Assembly: GCA_033765305.1 (NCBI GenBank)
Contig: JANRID010000052.1
Span: 24,686-88,685 of the forward strand
DNA from: RDXT01 sp033765305
Lineage (GTDB): Bacteria > Bacteroidota > Bacteroidia > J057
Direction: 5' to 3'
Length of the DNA: 64,000 nt
The notes under the pieces are model-generated. The model did no database searches. It saw only the letters and a program-made list of their open reading frames with translations, and was not told the DNA's origin. Below, in pieces: positions 44,388 to 53,495 of this stretch. A program made the translations under genes and the position numbers. How positions within the stretch are numbered: the first letter of the stretch is position 1; every line of letters begins with the position of its first letter.

Positions 44388-45449
44388 TTATCCAAGCCCC
44401 GGCTCGCTTTTTTTCCATGCCTCCAGCTTGCGGTCCATCACCCGGAACCACAGCGGCGGCGCCAGTGCCAGCAGCATCATGGCCGGATAGCCGGCCGGCA
44501 GCTGCGGACTTTCGTCCTCGTGGCGCAGAATCTGGTACTTCCGGCTGGCCAGATGGTGATGGTCCGAATGCCGGGTAAGCTCATAAAGCAGAATCCGCCC
44601 GATGATCTGGTCCGAATTCCAGGAGTGGCGCGGCATCACCCGTTCATAGACCCCAGGCCGGATCATGCGGCGCTCCAGGCCGTAGTGTTCGAGGTAGTTG
44701 ACTGTTTCGAGCAGCAGAAAGCCTACGGCGGCGGCGGCCAGGAAGGCCAGCCCTGCTTTCCAGCCGCCCAGCGCGAAGATGCCGAGGATACAAGCCGCTT
44801 GAATGAGCTGGAAGCGGAGCATCTGGTTGTCCCAGGTCCAGGCTGGCCGGCCGGCCTTGGCCAGCCGCTGCGCCTCCAGGCGCCAGGCGGAGCGGAAGCT
44901 GCCCGTCACCGACCGGAGCCAGAAGGCATAGAGCGGCTCGCCGTGCCGGGCCGTCGCCGGATCGAGCGGGGTGGCCACATGGCGGTGGTGGCCGCGGTTG
45001 TGCTCGATGAAAAAGTGCAGGTACAGCGAGGTCAGCAGCAGCGCCTGCGCCATCCGCTGCTCGTGCGGGGGCTTGCGGTGCCCGAGCTCGTGCGCGACAT
45101 TGATGCCCAGCACGCCGCAGGCCAGGCCCATCGTCAGGATCATGCCCGCCCACTCGTAGGCCGCCAGCGGCTGGGCGGCCGCAATCCAGAGATAGTACCC
45201 CAGCAGCCCGTACTGGATCGGCACGTTGAGGTAGAGCAACAGGTCGAAAAAGCGCGAGCGGGCACGGGCCGCCTCCGCTTCCGGCGGATGGTTTTCCGCA
45301 TCTGCCGGCAGGCGGGATTCGATGACCGGCACCAGGCCGAATACAACCGCCAGCGCCAGAAACACCCAGGGGCCCCGCAGGTACAGCGATACACCCACCA
45401 GCAAGGGAATGAGATAGGCAAAGAGGTATTTCAGATCGGAACGTCGCAT
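44388..45449 (-). CDS. AlkB-like membrane di-iron alkane/fatty-acyl hydroxylase
   Basis: 353 residues from ATG 45449; ATG 45461 is possible. Four or more membrane spans and the complete set of eight-histidine boxes are present: HELGH, EHNRGHHRH, NYLEHYG and RHSDHHH. The NYLEHYG box is diagnostic of alkane 1-monooxygenases. The enzyme would hydroxylate terminal carbons of alkanes or related chains using rubredoxin electrons. No rubredoxin gene is adjacent. It precedes the R-M cassette on the same strand. Confidence 0.92.
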   Translation of the reverse strand: MRRSDLKYLFAYLIPLLVGVSLYLRGPWVFLALAVVFGLVPVIESRLPADAENHPPEAEAARARSRFFDLLLYLNVPIQYGLLGYYLWIAAAQPLAAYEWAGMILTMGLACGVLGINVAHELGHRKPPHEQRMAQALLLTSLYLHFFIEHNRGHHRHVATPLDPATARHGEPLYAFWLRSVTGSFRSAWRLEAQRLAKAGRPAWTWDNQMLRFQLIQAACILGIFALGGWKAGLAFLAAAAVGFLLLETVNYLEHYGLERRMIRPGVYERVMPRHSWNSDQIIGRILLYELTRHSDHHHLASRKYQILRHEDESPQLPAGYPAMMLLALAPPLWFRVMDRKLEAWKKSEPGLG

Positions 45450-45470
45450 GGGGCAATTCATAGAGTATAT

Positions 45471-45501
45471 GCAAGATACGGGAACGGATGTTCCGGTTCA
45501 A
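45471..45501 (-). promoter_or_regulatory. Candidate promoter of the AlkB-like gene
   Basis: On the minus strand TTG (45499-45501), 20 nt, then TATCTTGC (45471-45478), 6 of 8 positions of TAnnTTTG, about 21 nt before ATG 45449. Confidence 0.45.
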
Positions 45502-45557
45502 GCATCCTGCGGTCCGGTATTTTCGCATCCGGACAGCAGGGGTTATCCGCAGAACGC

Positions 45558-45565
45558 TATTTTTG
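45558..45565 (+). promoter_or_regulatory. TAnnTTTG box of the SDR gene
   Basis: TATTTTTG, an exact match, 19 nt before the ATG at 45585. No clear TTTG lies at the expected upstream spacing. Confidence 0.55.
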
Positions 45566-45584
45566 CCGCCATATACCTCCTCTC

Positions 45585-46499
45585 ATGCAACGCCGTATCC
45601 TTCTGACGGGCAGCAACGGGCTGCTGGGGCAAAAAATCGTAACCCTTCTCGCCGGGCGCGCGCAGGTGCACCTGCTCGCGACTGCCAAGGGCGAAAACCG
45701 CCACCCGCAGTACCAGGGCTATGAGTACGAGTCGCTCGACCTGACGGACCCGGAGGCGCTCAGCCGGGTGATGGGCGAATTCCGCCCTACGGAGGTGATC
45801 CATACCGCTGCCCAGACCCAGGTAGATCAGTGCGAAACCGATCATGCCGGCTGCGATGCCATCAATGTGGAGGCCGTGCGCGAACTGGCAGGCCATTGCA
45901 AACGGCTCGGCAGCAGGCTGGTGCATATTTCCACCGATTTTGTCTTCAGCGGGGAGGCCGGCCCCTACCGGGAACAGGATGCGCCCGGTCCGGTCAACTA
46001 CTACGGCCTGTCCAAGCTCAAAGCCGAGCAGATCATCGCCGCCGCCGGCATTCCCCATGCCATACTGCGCACCATTCTCCTCTATGGGGTGACGCCTGAA
46101 ATGTCGCGGACCAATGTCGTGCTCTGGGCCCGCAAGGAGCTGATGGCCGGCAAGCCCATCCGCGTCGTATCCGATCAGGTCCGCTGCCCGACGCTGGCCG
46201 AGGATCTCGCCCAGGCTGCGGTGACCGCAGCGATGAAACAGGCCCAGGGCCTGTACCATATCTCAGGTCCGGAACAGATGAGCATCCTCGATCTCGTGCA
46301 GCGCGTAGCTGCCTTCTGGAAGCTCGACGCTTCGCTCATCCAGCCGGTGGACAGCGCCTCGCTCAATCAGCCGGCCCGCCGCCCCCCCGTCACCGGATTT
46401 ATCATCCTCAAGGCCCAGACCGAACTCGACTACCGGCCCCATTCCTTCAGCCAGGGGCTCGAAGTGGTAGACCGGCAGCTGCGGGCGCTGGAGAATTGA
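45585..46499 (+). CDS. Extended SDR, dTDP-4-dehydrorhamnose reductase-like
   Basis: 304 residues. NAD(P)-binding TGSNGLLGQKIV at the N-terminus, then HTAAQTQVDQCETD and STDFVFSGEAGPYREQDAP, and the active-site YYGLSKLKAEQ (YxxxK). This is the RfbD/RmlD-type pattern. No other rhamnose gene is present, so it may reduce a different sugar nucleotide or act as a general epimerase/reductase. ATG 45585 follows the TAnnTTTG box; the open frame farther upstream is antisense to the AlkB-like gene. It converges on the next gene with 11 nt between the stops. Confidence 0.88.
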   Translation: MQRRILLTGSNGLLGQKIVTLLAGRAQVHLLATAKGENRHPQYQGYEYESLDLTDPEALSRVMGEFRPTEVIHTAAQTQVDQCETDHAGCDAINVEAVRELAGHCKRLGSRLVHISTDFVFSGEAGPYREQDAPGPVNYYGLSKLKAEQIIAAAGIPHAILRTILLYGVTPEMSRTNVVLWARKELMAGKPIRVVSDQVRCPTLAEDLAQAAVTAAMKQAQGLYHISGPEQMSILDLVQRVAAFWKLDASLIQPVDSASLNQPARRPPVTGFIILKAQTELDYRPHSFSQGLEVVDRQLRALEN

Positions 46500-46510
46500 C
46501 CGTCAGGTCT

Positions 46511-47539
46511 TTACACAGACATCGACCGGAAAAGCGACTCGACGAATTCGTCCACAATCCGCACCTGGCGGTTGAGCTCCAGGCGGATGCCCAGGATTTT
46601 CGTAATGTCCTCCCACCAGCCCAGCACCTCGACCCGCGGCGCCACGATGCGCTCGGGCAGGTAGCCTGCAGTCTGGGCAAAGCGCATAAACCGCTGCTGC
46701 AGCTCCTGCTCCATGACTCCGGGGCGGAATACCTGATGGAAAATCACCATGCCGCTGGCGCCGTCCAGGATCAGCAGCAGGCGGGGAAGCTCGGCCCGGC
46801 GGCCCGGAGCCTGAATCGGGGTCGGAAGCATGAACGTATCCGTGACCCATACGCTGTCGAAGCGGATGCTCAGGCCGTTGGAGTTGCTGCGCAGGAAGAG
46901 CTTGTTGACTTCTACAGGCGGCTTGGCCGGCTCGTACACTGGCGCTTCGGTCCATTCGTCTGTCCAGACTCCGGAATCCCGGCCCGACAGCTGCCGGACC
47001 AGCACAAAGCGGTTGTCGTCCTGCCCGCGCTGCAGCAGATCGGGATTGCTGCGGATCCGCGCAGCAATTTCCAGCCCTTGCTCCAGCGCATCCTGCAGCC
47101 AGAGGGCCTCCTCGTCCGTGGTGATTTCGCTCGGAGCAAAGCCCGGGCTATAGTCGCGGAACACCGGCCAGCGGGTGCTGCCCCGCACCTGAAAGCCCAG
47201 CTGGCTCAGCCGCGCCGCCTCCCGGCGGTCGAGCCGCTTGCGGCTGCCGAATTCCAGCATCAGGCAGTTCTGCTCCACGACCTGGAGCGGAAACGGCGTG
47301 TCCAGGTCGCTTTGCTGCATCTTTTCGAAGCTGTGCAGCCCTTCCAGCCCTTTATACACCGCCAGGCCGGGCGCCTGGCCCGATCTTCCGAGGATGCAGC
47401 AGTATCCCACCTCGCCGGTATTCCGGTTCCGCACCCCGAACAGATCGCTGTCATACATCCATTCCCAGGGAGCCAGATTCCGGAACCGGAAAGACAACTC
47501 CAGCAATGCCCGCCACCGTTCCTCAGAAATTGTGCTCAT
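46511..47539 (-). CDS. Hypothetical cytoplasmic protein (DUF7309/DUF6930-like pattern)
   Basis: 342 residues from ATG 47539. No signal peptide or membrane segment. The N-terminal half (WEWMYDSDLFGVRNRNTGEV, YCCILGRSGQAPGLAVYKG) and the C-terminal half (LLLILDGASGMVIFHQVF) recall proteins annotated with DUF7309 and DUF6930 domains, by memory only. It is rich in acidic and aromatic residues. A TATATTTA box, 7 of 8 to consensus, lies close upstream of the start. Function unknown. Confidence 0.6.
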   Translation of the reverse strand: MSTISEERWRALLELSFRFRNLAPWEWMYDSDLFGVRNRNTGEVGYCCILGRSGQAPGLAVYKGLEGLHSFEKMQQSDLDTPFPLQVVEQNCLMLEFGSRKRLDRREAARLSQLGFQVRGSTRWPVFRDYSPGFAPSEITTDEEALWLQDALEQGLEIAARIRSNPDLLQRGQDDNRFVLVRQLSGRDSGVWTDEWTEAPVYEPAKPPVEVNKLFLRSNSNGLSIRFDSVWVTDTFMLPTPIQAPGRRAELPRLLLILDGASGMVIFHQVFRPGVMEQELQQRFMRFAQTAGYLPERIVAPRVEVLGWWEDITKILGIRLELNRQVRIVDEFVESLFRSMSV

Positions 47540-47635
47540 CGGAGTAAATATAGCACAAATTTCATATTGAATTCCAGTGCGGCATGACAAAAATCATAGC
47601 CGCCCGCCGGCAGGCCCGGTCTTCTGATCCGGTAA

Positions 47636-49531
47636 TCAGGCTTTTAGCCCGATCTCTCTCAGGCGTTCGTCGAGGTATTCGCCGGCGGTAATGTCCGGAT
47701 AGGCCCTGGGATGCTCCGCATCCGTGCAGGAAGGCAGGCAGGCCAGGCTCATATCCGAGCGGGGATGCAGGAAAAACGGCATCGAGTACCGGGGCAGATG
47801 CATGCTTTCGCGGGGCGGATTCACCACCCGGTGCGTCGTGGAGCGCAGGCGGTTGTTGGTGAGGCGCTGGAGCATATCGCCCACGTTGATCACAATCTGG
47901 TCGGGTTCGGGATTGGCCGAGATCCATTCGCCCTCGGCATTGCGCACCTGCAGGCCTTCCGCGCTTGCCCCGATGAGCAGGGTAATCAGGTTGATGTCTT
48001 CGTGCTCGGCAGCCCGTACGGCACCTTCCGGCATTTCTTCAGGATGCTCGATGCCGTAGTAGTGGATCGGGCGCAGAATGCTGTTGCCGTTGTGGATCTT
48101 GCTGTCGAAATAGTCCACGGGCAGGTCGAGATATTCGGCGATGGCGCGCAGCAGGTGCCGGCCTGCCGATTCGAGCGACTGATACAGGGCCACGCCATGC
48201 TCCTCTACGCCGGGCTCCTCGGCAGGGAATACATTCTCCGGGTATTCGCTGCGGATCGGGTCGCCGTCGCGCACCGTCTGTCCGATGTGGTAAAACTCCT
48301 TCAGGTCGCCGACCTTGCTCTGCTTCGCGTGCTCCCGGCCTTTCGAGGTATAGCCCCGCTGGCCGGCCAGGCCGGGAATCTCGTACCGGCGCTTCACCTC
48401 GTCGGGCAGGGCGAAAAAGCGCTTGAAGCTTTCGTAGGTGTGGCCGATCAGGCTGGGCGGCACCCCATGGTTCGAGACAATGGCGAATCCGATGCCGGAA
48501 AACGAGTCGCCCAGCTGCTGCACAAAGCGGGCACGCCGGGCCGGATCATCCGAACGGTAGTCGTTCAGATCCACGACGGGGATATGTCGGAGGCTCATGA
48601 CGGGGAGAGGTTTAGGCAAAGATAGCGAATCCCGGCGCATTTCCGGCATGGATTGCGCACCCGCAGGCAGGATGCCGCAGAGCCATTCCAGCAGCCAGGC
48701 ATTGACGGTTTCGGCTGCTTCGTGCTGCACCCAATGGCTCGCAGCGGGGATGTACCGGATCCGGGGAATTTCCTGACAGTATCGGATCGTGTTGAATGTC
48801 AGCTCCTTGCCCAGGGCGAAGTCGCGCTCGCCCCAGATCATGGACACTGGCGTCTGCACCTGGGGCAGGGGAGGGGCCGGATGCCGCACAAAGGCGCGGT
48901 AGTAGTTCGTGGCGCCGCGCACGTCGCGGAAGCGGGAGAAGGTCTCCGCATACCGGCGCAGGTCGGACTCGGGAAAACGGTCGGGCCGCAGGCCCCGCCG
49001 ATGGAAAGCGGTACGGAAAAAACGGAGCGGGCTGCTGAGAATCAGCCATTCAGGCAGCAGCGGAATCTGAAATGCCAGCGCATACCAGCTCCGGAGCACC
49101 TGCCGGAGGTTGCGCCGCAGCTGGCGCCGCATTTCGTCGGGGTGCGGCATGTTGAGCACGATCAGCTGCTCCACCCGGTCGGGATGCAGCGCCGCGAGCG
49201 TCCAGGCGACGGCACCGCCCCAGTCGTGCCCGACAAGCTGCGCACGGGCAATTCCCTCCCCGTCCAGGAGACGGATCAGGTCCTGTGCGGCCTCGCGCAG
49301 CGTGTAGGCCCGCACCGCCGCGGGCTTGTCGCTGAGGCCCATGCCCCGCAGATCGGGGATCAGCAGGCGCAGATGCGGCAGCAGCGCCCCGGCCTGGTAG
49401 CGCCAGCTGAAGCCGGATTCCGGATACCCGTGCAGCAGCAGCACCGGCGCGCCGGTGCCCCCGCGCTTGTAGTGCAGGCGCACCGGCCCCGCTGTCCAGG
49501 CGCTTTCGAGCGCGTCGTACACCGTTTGCAT
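47636..49531 (-). CDS. Fusion of alpha/beta hydrolase and isopenicillin-N-synthase-type 2OG-Fe(II) oxygenase
   Basis: One uninterrupted frame of 631 residues (ATG 49531; ATG 49558 also open). Residues 1-285 are an epoxide-hydrolase/haloalkane-dehalogenase-like hydrolase: HGYPESGFSWR for the oxyanion, GHDWGG with nucleophile Asp103, and a late ASHWVQHE His. After a linker of about 25 residues, residue 312 (Met, codon 48596-48598) starts a complete 320-residue oxygenase: iron ligands H-x-D (EHEDINL) and His (STTHRVVN), and R-Y-S for 2-oxoglutarate. An exact TAnnTTTG promoter box lies in the linker. The two may be made as a fusion, separately, or both. Confidence 0.82.
   Translation of the reverse strand: MQTVYDALESAWTAGPVRLHYKRGGTGAPVLLLHGYPESGFSWRYQAGALLPHLRLLIPDLRGMGLSDKPAAVRAYTLREAAQDLIRLLDGEGIARAQLVGHDWGGAVAWTLAALHPDRVEQLIVLNMPHPDEMRRQLRRNLRQVLRSWYALAFQIPLLPEWLILSSPLRFFRTAFHRRGLRPDRFPESDLRRYAETFSRFRDVRGATNYYRAFVRHPAPPLPQVQTPVSMIWGERDFALGKELTFNTIRYCQEIPRIRYIPAASHWVQHEAAETVNAWLLEWLCGILPAGAQSMPEMRRDSLSLPKPLPVMSLRHIPVVDLNDYRSDDPARRARFVQQLGDSFSGIGFAIVSNHGVPPSLIGHTYESFKRFFALPDEVKRRYEIPGLAGQRGYTSKGREHAKQSKVGDLKEFYHIGQTVRDGDPIRSEYPENVFPAEEPGVEEHGVALYQSLESAGRHLLRAIAEYLDLPVDYFDSKIHNGNSILRPIHYYGIEHPEEMPEGAVRAAEHEDINLITLLIGASAEGLQVRNAEGEWISANPEPDQIVINVGDMLQRLTNNRLRSTTHRVVNPPRESMHLPRYSMPFFLHPRSDMSLACLPSCTDAEHPRAYPDITAGEYLDERLREIGLKA
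48617..48624 (-). promoter_or_regulatory. Internal TAnnTTTG box within the hydrolase-oxygenase frame
   Basis: TATCTTTG on the minus strand, an exact match, 18 nt upstream of the in-frame ATG (48598) that begins the oxygenase domain. No clear TTTG at 19 nt upstream. Confidence 0.55.
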
Positions 49532-49608
49532 GGCGCTTCCGGAGGTCATCAGTTGCAAATCAAGCGGATTTTGTGCGAATTTGAAACCGGCTCATTTCCC
49601 TAATCCCG

Positions 49609-50052
49609 ATGCCGATGACTGCCTTCCGCCTGTTCTCCGCCTGCCTCCTGCCGGTCGCCCTGCTGCTCGCAGCCGCAGGCTGCACAGCCCCGCAGCCCCA
49701 GGCACCTTCCGTATCCGATTCCAATCCTCCTGCAATGAACGCCGCACCCGGATTTATCCACATGGTGTACTTCTGGATGAAAGAAGACGCCACCGAAGCC
49801 GACAAAGCCCAGCTGCTCCAGGGCATCCGGACCCTGGGCTCCATCAGCACCCTGCGCCTCTTCCACGTGGGCACGCCGGCCATGACGCCCCGCGAAGTGG
49901 TGGACAATACCTACGCCTTCGGCCTGCTGACCGCTTTCGACGACAAGGCCGGCCAGGACGCGTATCAGGTGGATCCGGTGCACCTGGCCTTCGTGGAGCA
50001 GTACAAGCACCTTTGGACCCGCGTGCAGATCTACGACACCCTCGTAGAATAA
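49609..50052 (+). CDS. Dabb-domain (stress-responsive A/B barrel) lipoprotein
   Basis: 147 residues with lipobox LLAAAGC (Cys25) and a Pro/Ser linker, then a Dabb domain: FIHMVYFWMKEDATEADKAQ, LFHVGTPAMTPREV, FGLLTAFDDKAGQDAYQVDP and HLAFVEQYKHLW. The domain is a dimeric ferredoxin-like barrel of mixed function. The membrane-anchored form is common in Bacteroidota. It lies just upstream of the pirin gene on the same strand with an 83-nt gap. Confidence 0.9.
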   Translation: MPMTAFRLFSACLLPVALLLAAAGCTAPQPQAPSVSDSNPPAMNAAPGFIHMVYFWMKEDATEADKAQLLQGIRTLGSISTLRLFHVGTPAMTPREVVDNTYAFGLLTAFDDKAGQDAYQVDPVHLAFVEQYKHLWTRVQIYDTLVE

Positions 50053-50135
50053 GGGGCAGGCTGCGCATCGCGGCCCGTCCGCAACCGGCGGGCCGTATCT
50101 GCGTATAATTATTTCAATGTTTAAACACTGATTGT

Positions 50136-50888
50136 ATGCCGCTTCATATCGTCCCCGCCGCCCGGCAGATCGCCGGCCAGTTCAACGGAGGCGCCATCCG
50201 CGAGCTCCGCCCGGTGATTGCGAACGAAGGCGCAGACGTGCGTCCCTATTCCAGCCTGTTTTACTGGGCGCATGCCTGGTCGGAGCAGGGCAGCACCATC
50301 GGCGAGCACCCGCACCAGGGCTTCGAGATCATGTCCTTTGTGCTCGACGGACAGATCGACCACTACGACTCCCACTACCGGGCCTGGAAGCCGCTGCCGG
50401 CGGGCAGCGCCCAGATCATCCGGTCAGGCAGCGGCATTTCGCATTCGGAGCGGCTGCATGCGGGGGCCCGCATGTTCCAGATCTGGCTCGATCCGGACCT
50501 TTCGCGCACGTTCGGCCAGCCGGCCAGCTACGACGATTATGCGGCGGCGGATTTTCCGTCCGAGTCGCCGCAGCCCGGCGTGCAGATCAAGCATTGGGCC
50601 GGCCCGGGCGCGCCCATGCGGCTCGATACGCCCGGCATCCGCATCCAGAGCCTGCTGCTGGAGGCCGAGTCGCCGCTCGAAGCTGCCCCGGGCGAGATGG
50701 TATCGGCTTTTGTGGTGCGGGGCCGCCTGCAGGCAGGCGGCACGGCGCTCGCGGAAGGCGACTTTTTCCGCTGGAGCGGGCAGGAGCCGCTGCTGCTGAG
50801 CCCGGAAGGCCATGCGGAGGTATTCCTCATCCGGAGCCCCGAGGACCCCGGCTACCTGACCTATGCCGCCCGCAGGCGCTGGGCCTGA
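50136..50888 (+). CDS. Pirin family protein (bicupin)
   Basis: 250 residues. The N-terminal cupin holds the metal site: STIGEHPHQGFEIMSFVLDG with two His, and GSGISHSERLH with His and Glu. The C-terminal cupin is degenerate. Bacterial pirins include quercetinases (2,3-dioxygenases) and regulators of metabolism; no clear substrate follows here. Upstream is AT-rich (50100-50135), probably the promoter, without an exact TAnnTTTG. Downstream, gcgccgcgggcc / ggcccggcgc (50889-50912) could form an imperfect terminator stem. Confidence 0.93.
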   Translation: MPLHIVPAARQIAGQFNGGAIRELRPVIANEGADVRPYSSLFYWAHAWSEQGSTIGEHPHQGFEIMSFVLDGQIDHYDSHYRAWKPLPAGSAQIIRSGSGISHSERLHAGARMFQIWLDPDLSRTFGQPASYDDYAAADFPSESPQPGVQIKHWAGPGAPMRLDTPGIRIQSLLLEAESPLEAAPGEMVSAFVVRGRLQAGGTALAEGDFFRWSGQEPLLLSPEGHAEVFLIRSPEDPGYLTYAARRRWA

Positions 50889-51074
50889 GCGCCGCGGGCC
50901 CAGGCCCGGCGCCGAAACTGCGGGGCAGGTTTCCCCGTAAGAAACCATATGCAGAAAACCGGCAGGATTTTGCTTGATTTCTTGCACAGCCTGCAGGACG
51001 GATGTATTCGACCGCCATCCCAATTGCATTTTTCGTATATTGGGGATTCCATTTCTAACTCCGTATCTCACGCA

Positions 51075-53174
51075 ATGAAGCGCAAACTGCTGCTGTTCTC
51101 CTCGGCAATCCTGTCGTTCTTCCTCTTCAGCTCGTACGTCCTGTATGTGCATGAGGGCGACAAGGGCGAGTGGCTGATCCGTACCATGATGCAAAGCATG
51201 GAGTACTACCACTACAAGCCCCTGGAAGTGGACGACCGGTTCTCCCAGATGGTATTCGATGAATACCTGAAGTACATCGACTACAACAAGCGCTTTCTGA
51301 CCCAAAGCGATGTCAATACCCTGAACGGCTACCGGAACTCGCTCGACGACGAGATCCAGGCCGGCACCTTCGAGTTCTTCACCGCCTCTGCCGGGATCAT
51401 CGATGCGCGCACGAAAAGTGTGCAGGGCTTTGTGTCGGAGATTCTGGCCAAGCCCTTCGATTTTACCCGCCCGGAAACGGCAGTGCTCGATCCGGACAAA
51501 ACGGAGTTTGCCGCCGACGAGGCCGCGCTCCGCGAGCGCTGGCATCAGCTGCTGAAATACCAGACGCTCGTGCGCCTGGATCAGTACCTCAGCCAGCAGG
51601 AGCGCAAGGCGAAGGAGGATCCGAAGGCCGAGACCAAATCCTTCGGTCAGCTGGAGGCCGATGCGCGCGCCCGCGTACTGCGCGACCAGGAGGCCTATTT
51701 CCGCCGCCTGACCCGCAAGGACCTCAACGACCGCCGCTCGGAATACATGAACTCCATCGCAGCGGTGTACGATCCGCATACGAATTACTTCCCGCCGCAG
51801 GACAAGGAGGATTTCGATATCCAGATGTCCGGCCAGCTCGAAGGCATCGGCGCGCAGCTCCAGGAAGACGAAGGCAAGATCAAGGTCATGAGCATCGTGC
51901 CCGGCAGCGCTTCCGCCCGCCAGGGCCAGCTTCAGGTCAACGACCTCATTCTGCAGGTGGCTCAGGGCAAGGAAGAGCCCGTGGATGTGACCAACATGGA
52001 CCTCGACGATGCCGTGCGCCTCATCCGCGGCCCCAAAGGCACCGAGGTGCGCCTGACGGTGCGCAAGCTCGACGGCACCGAGCTGATGATCGCCATTACC
52101 CGCGACATCGTGGAGCTGGAGGAAACCTACGCCCGCTCGGCGCTGCTGCGCAACACGCAGACCAAGAAAGGCATCGGCTACATCCACCTGCCGAAGTTTT
52201 ATGCCGACTTCAACCACCGCAACGGGCGCCGCTGTGCGACCGATGTGGCAAAAGAAATTGAAAAGCTGAAACGCGAAGGGGTGGATGGCATCATCCTCGA
52301 CCTGCGCGACAACGGCGGCGGCTCGCTCCAGGATGTAGTGGACATGACCGGGCTCTTCATCGAAGCCGGCCCCATTGTGCAGGTCAAATCCCGGGAAGGC
52401 GCCCCGCAGGTGCTCTCCGACCGCGATCCGTCCGTGAAGTATGACGGCCCCCTGGTGGTGCTGGTCAATTCTTTCAGCGCTTCGGCCTCTGAAATCATGG
52501 CAGCCGCTATCCAGGATTACGGGCGCGGCGTCATCATCGGCAGCCCTTCCACCTTCGGAAAGGGCACGGTGCAGCGCTTCGTCAACCTCGATGATGTGGT
52601 GCGCGGCTACAGCGAGGTGAAGCCCCTCGGCGAGGTGAAGCTGACAACCCAGAAGTTCTACCGCATCAACGGCGGCGCAACCCAGCTCAAAGGGGTGGTG
52701 CCCGACATCATCATCCCCGACGAGTACAGCCTGCTCCAGGTAGGGGAAAAAGACCAGGACCACACCATGGCCTGGGATGAAATCTCGCCGGTGCCGTACC
52801 GCCCCTGGGAGCAGTCGGTCACGAAGCAGCTCGACCGCCTGCGCGACAACAGCGCCAAGCGTGTCGCAGCCAGCCAGAGCTTCCGGATGATCCAGGAAAA
52901 TGCGGAGCTGATCAAGCGCCGCCAGGAGCAGGATACCTATCCGCTCAATCTGGATGCCTACCGCGCCGACCGCCGGTCCCAGGATGCCGAAAACGAACGC
53001 TACAAGAATATCCGCACGCCGATTGCAGGCTTTACCGCCGCTACGCTCCAGGACGACCTCGCATCGGTCAGCGCAGACACCGTCCGCAGCCAGCGTGCGA
53101 AGACCTGGCACGAGAACATCGTCAAAGATCCCTACATCTACGAGGCGATGATGGTGCTCAACGACTTCCGCTGA
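51075..53174 (+). CDS. prc: Carboxy-terminal processing (tail-specific) protease, S41A
   Basis: 699 residues. ATG 51075 is used because the N-terminal hydrophobic anchor (KLLLFSSAILSFFLFSSYVL) begins there; codons upstream are not credible. An N-terminal helical domain is followed by a PDZ domain (SGQLEGIGAQLQEDEGKIKV, PGSASARQGQLQVNDLI). The Ser/Lys protease core has DLRDNGGGSL, NSFSASASEIMAAAIQDYGR and TFGKGTVQ, exactly as in E. coli Prc, and a DUF3340-like C-terminus closes the chain. It acts in the periplasm on hydrophobic C-termini and in envelope quality control. A strong hairpin follows. Confidence 0.94.
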   Translation: MKRKLLLFSSAILSFFLFSSYVLYVHEGDKGEWLIRTMMQSMEYYHYKPLEVDDRFSQMVFDEYLKYIDYNKRFLTQSDVNTLNGYRNSLDDEIQAGTFEFFTASAGIIDARTKSVQGFVSEILAKPFDFTRPETAVLDPDKTEFAADEAALRERWHQLLKYQTLVRLDQYLSQQERKAKEDPKAETKSFGQLEADARARVLRDQEAYFRRLTRKDLNDRRSEYMNSIAAVYDPHTNYFPPQDKEDFDIQMSGQLEGIGAQLQEDEGKIKVMSIVPGSASARQGQLQVNDLILQVAQGKEEPVDVTNMDLDDAVRLIRGPKGTEVRLTVRKLDGTELMIAITRDIVELEETYARSALLRNTQTKKGIGYIHLPKFYADFNHRNGRRCATDVAKEIEKLKREGVDGIILDLRDNGGGSLQDVVDMTGLFIEAGPIVQVKSREGAPQVLSDRDPSVKYDGPLVVLVNSFSASASEIMAAAIQDYGRGVIIGSPSTFGKGTVQRFVNLDDVVRGYSEVKPLGEVKLTTQKFYRINGGATQLKGVVPDIIIPDEYSLLQVGEKDQDHTMAWDEISPVPYRPWEQSVTKQLDRLRDNSAKRVAASQSFRMIQENAELIKRRQEQDTYPLNLDAYRADRRSQDAENERYKNIRTPIAGFTAATLQDDLASVSADTVRSQRAKTWHENIVKDPYIYEAMMVLNDFR

Positions 53175-53193
53175 GTGCAGGAAATAATGACAC

Positions 53194-53231
53194 AACGGCA
53201 CGGCTGCGGCAACGCAGCCGTGCCGTTTGTT
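53194..53231 (+). terminator. Terminator of the Prc gene
   Basis: Perfect 15-bp stem aacggcacggctgcg / cgcagccgtgccgtt with a GCAA tetraloop, then TGTTG. It begins 19 nt past the stop codon. Confidence 0.88.
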
Positions 53232-53495
53232 GTGAGCCTGCCGCATGCCAGGCGCGCACAACTGACCGCAGCGTTTTTCGAGCTGGGTATTACCCGGACC
53301 CGCGACTGGATTGCGCGCCGGCATCCTGCATTCAATGAGGCAGAAATCACCTTGGAGTATATCCGGCTCATGCATTACGAGCCAGGCCATATCTCCGAAG
53401 ACCAGTGGAGGCATGTGCCGCGGATCATTCAGGCGCAGCTGCCGCCCGGCGGGACAGCAGCAAGCCCTCAGGAAGCACCCGCCCCGCCCCAGTAG
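53232..53495 (+). CDS. Small hypothetical protein after Prc
   Basis: 87 residues if started at GTG 53232, immediately after the Prc terminator. Earlier in-frame ATGs (53175, 53187) would translate the terminator itself. The sequence ARRAQLTAAFFELGITRTRD, then FNEAEITLEYIRLMHYEPGH, looks like a real helical protein, with a Pro/Ala-rich tail. No family recognised. The end overlaps the convergent AAA gene by 28 bp. It depends on an unusual start and may not be expressed. Confidence 0.4.
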   Translation: MSLPHARRAQLTAAFFELGITRTRDWIARRHPAFNEAEITLEYIRLMHYEPGHISEDQWRHVPRIIQAQLPPGGTAASPQEAPAPPQ

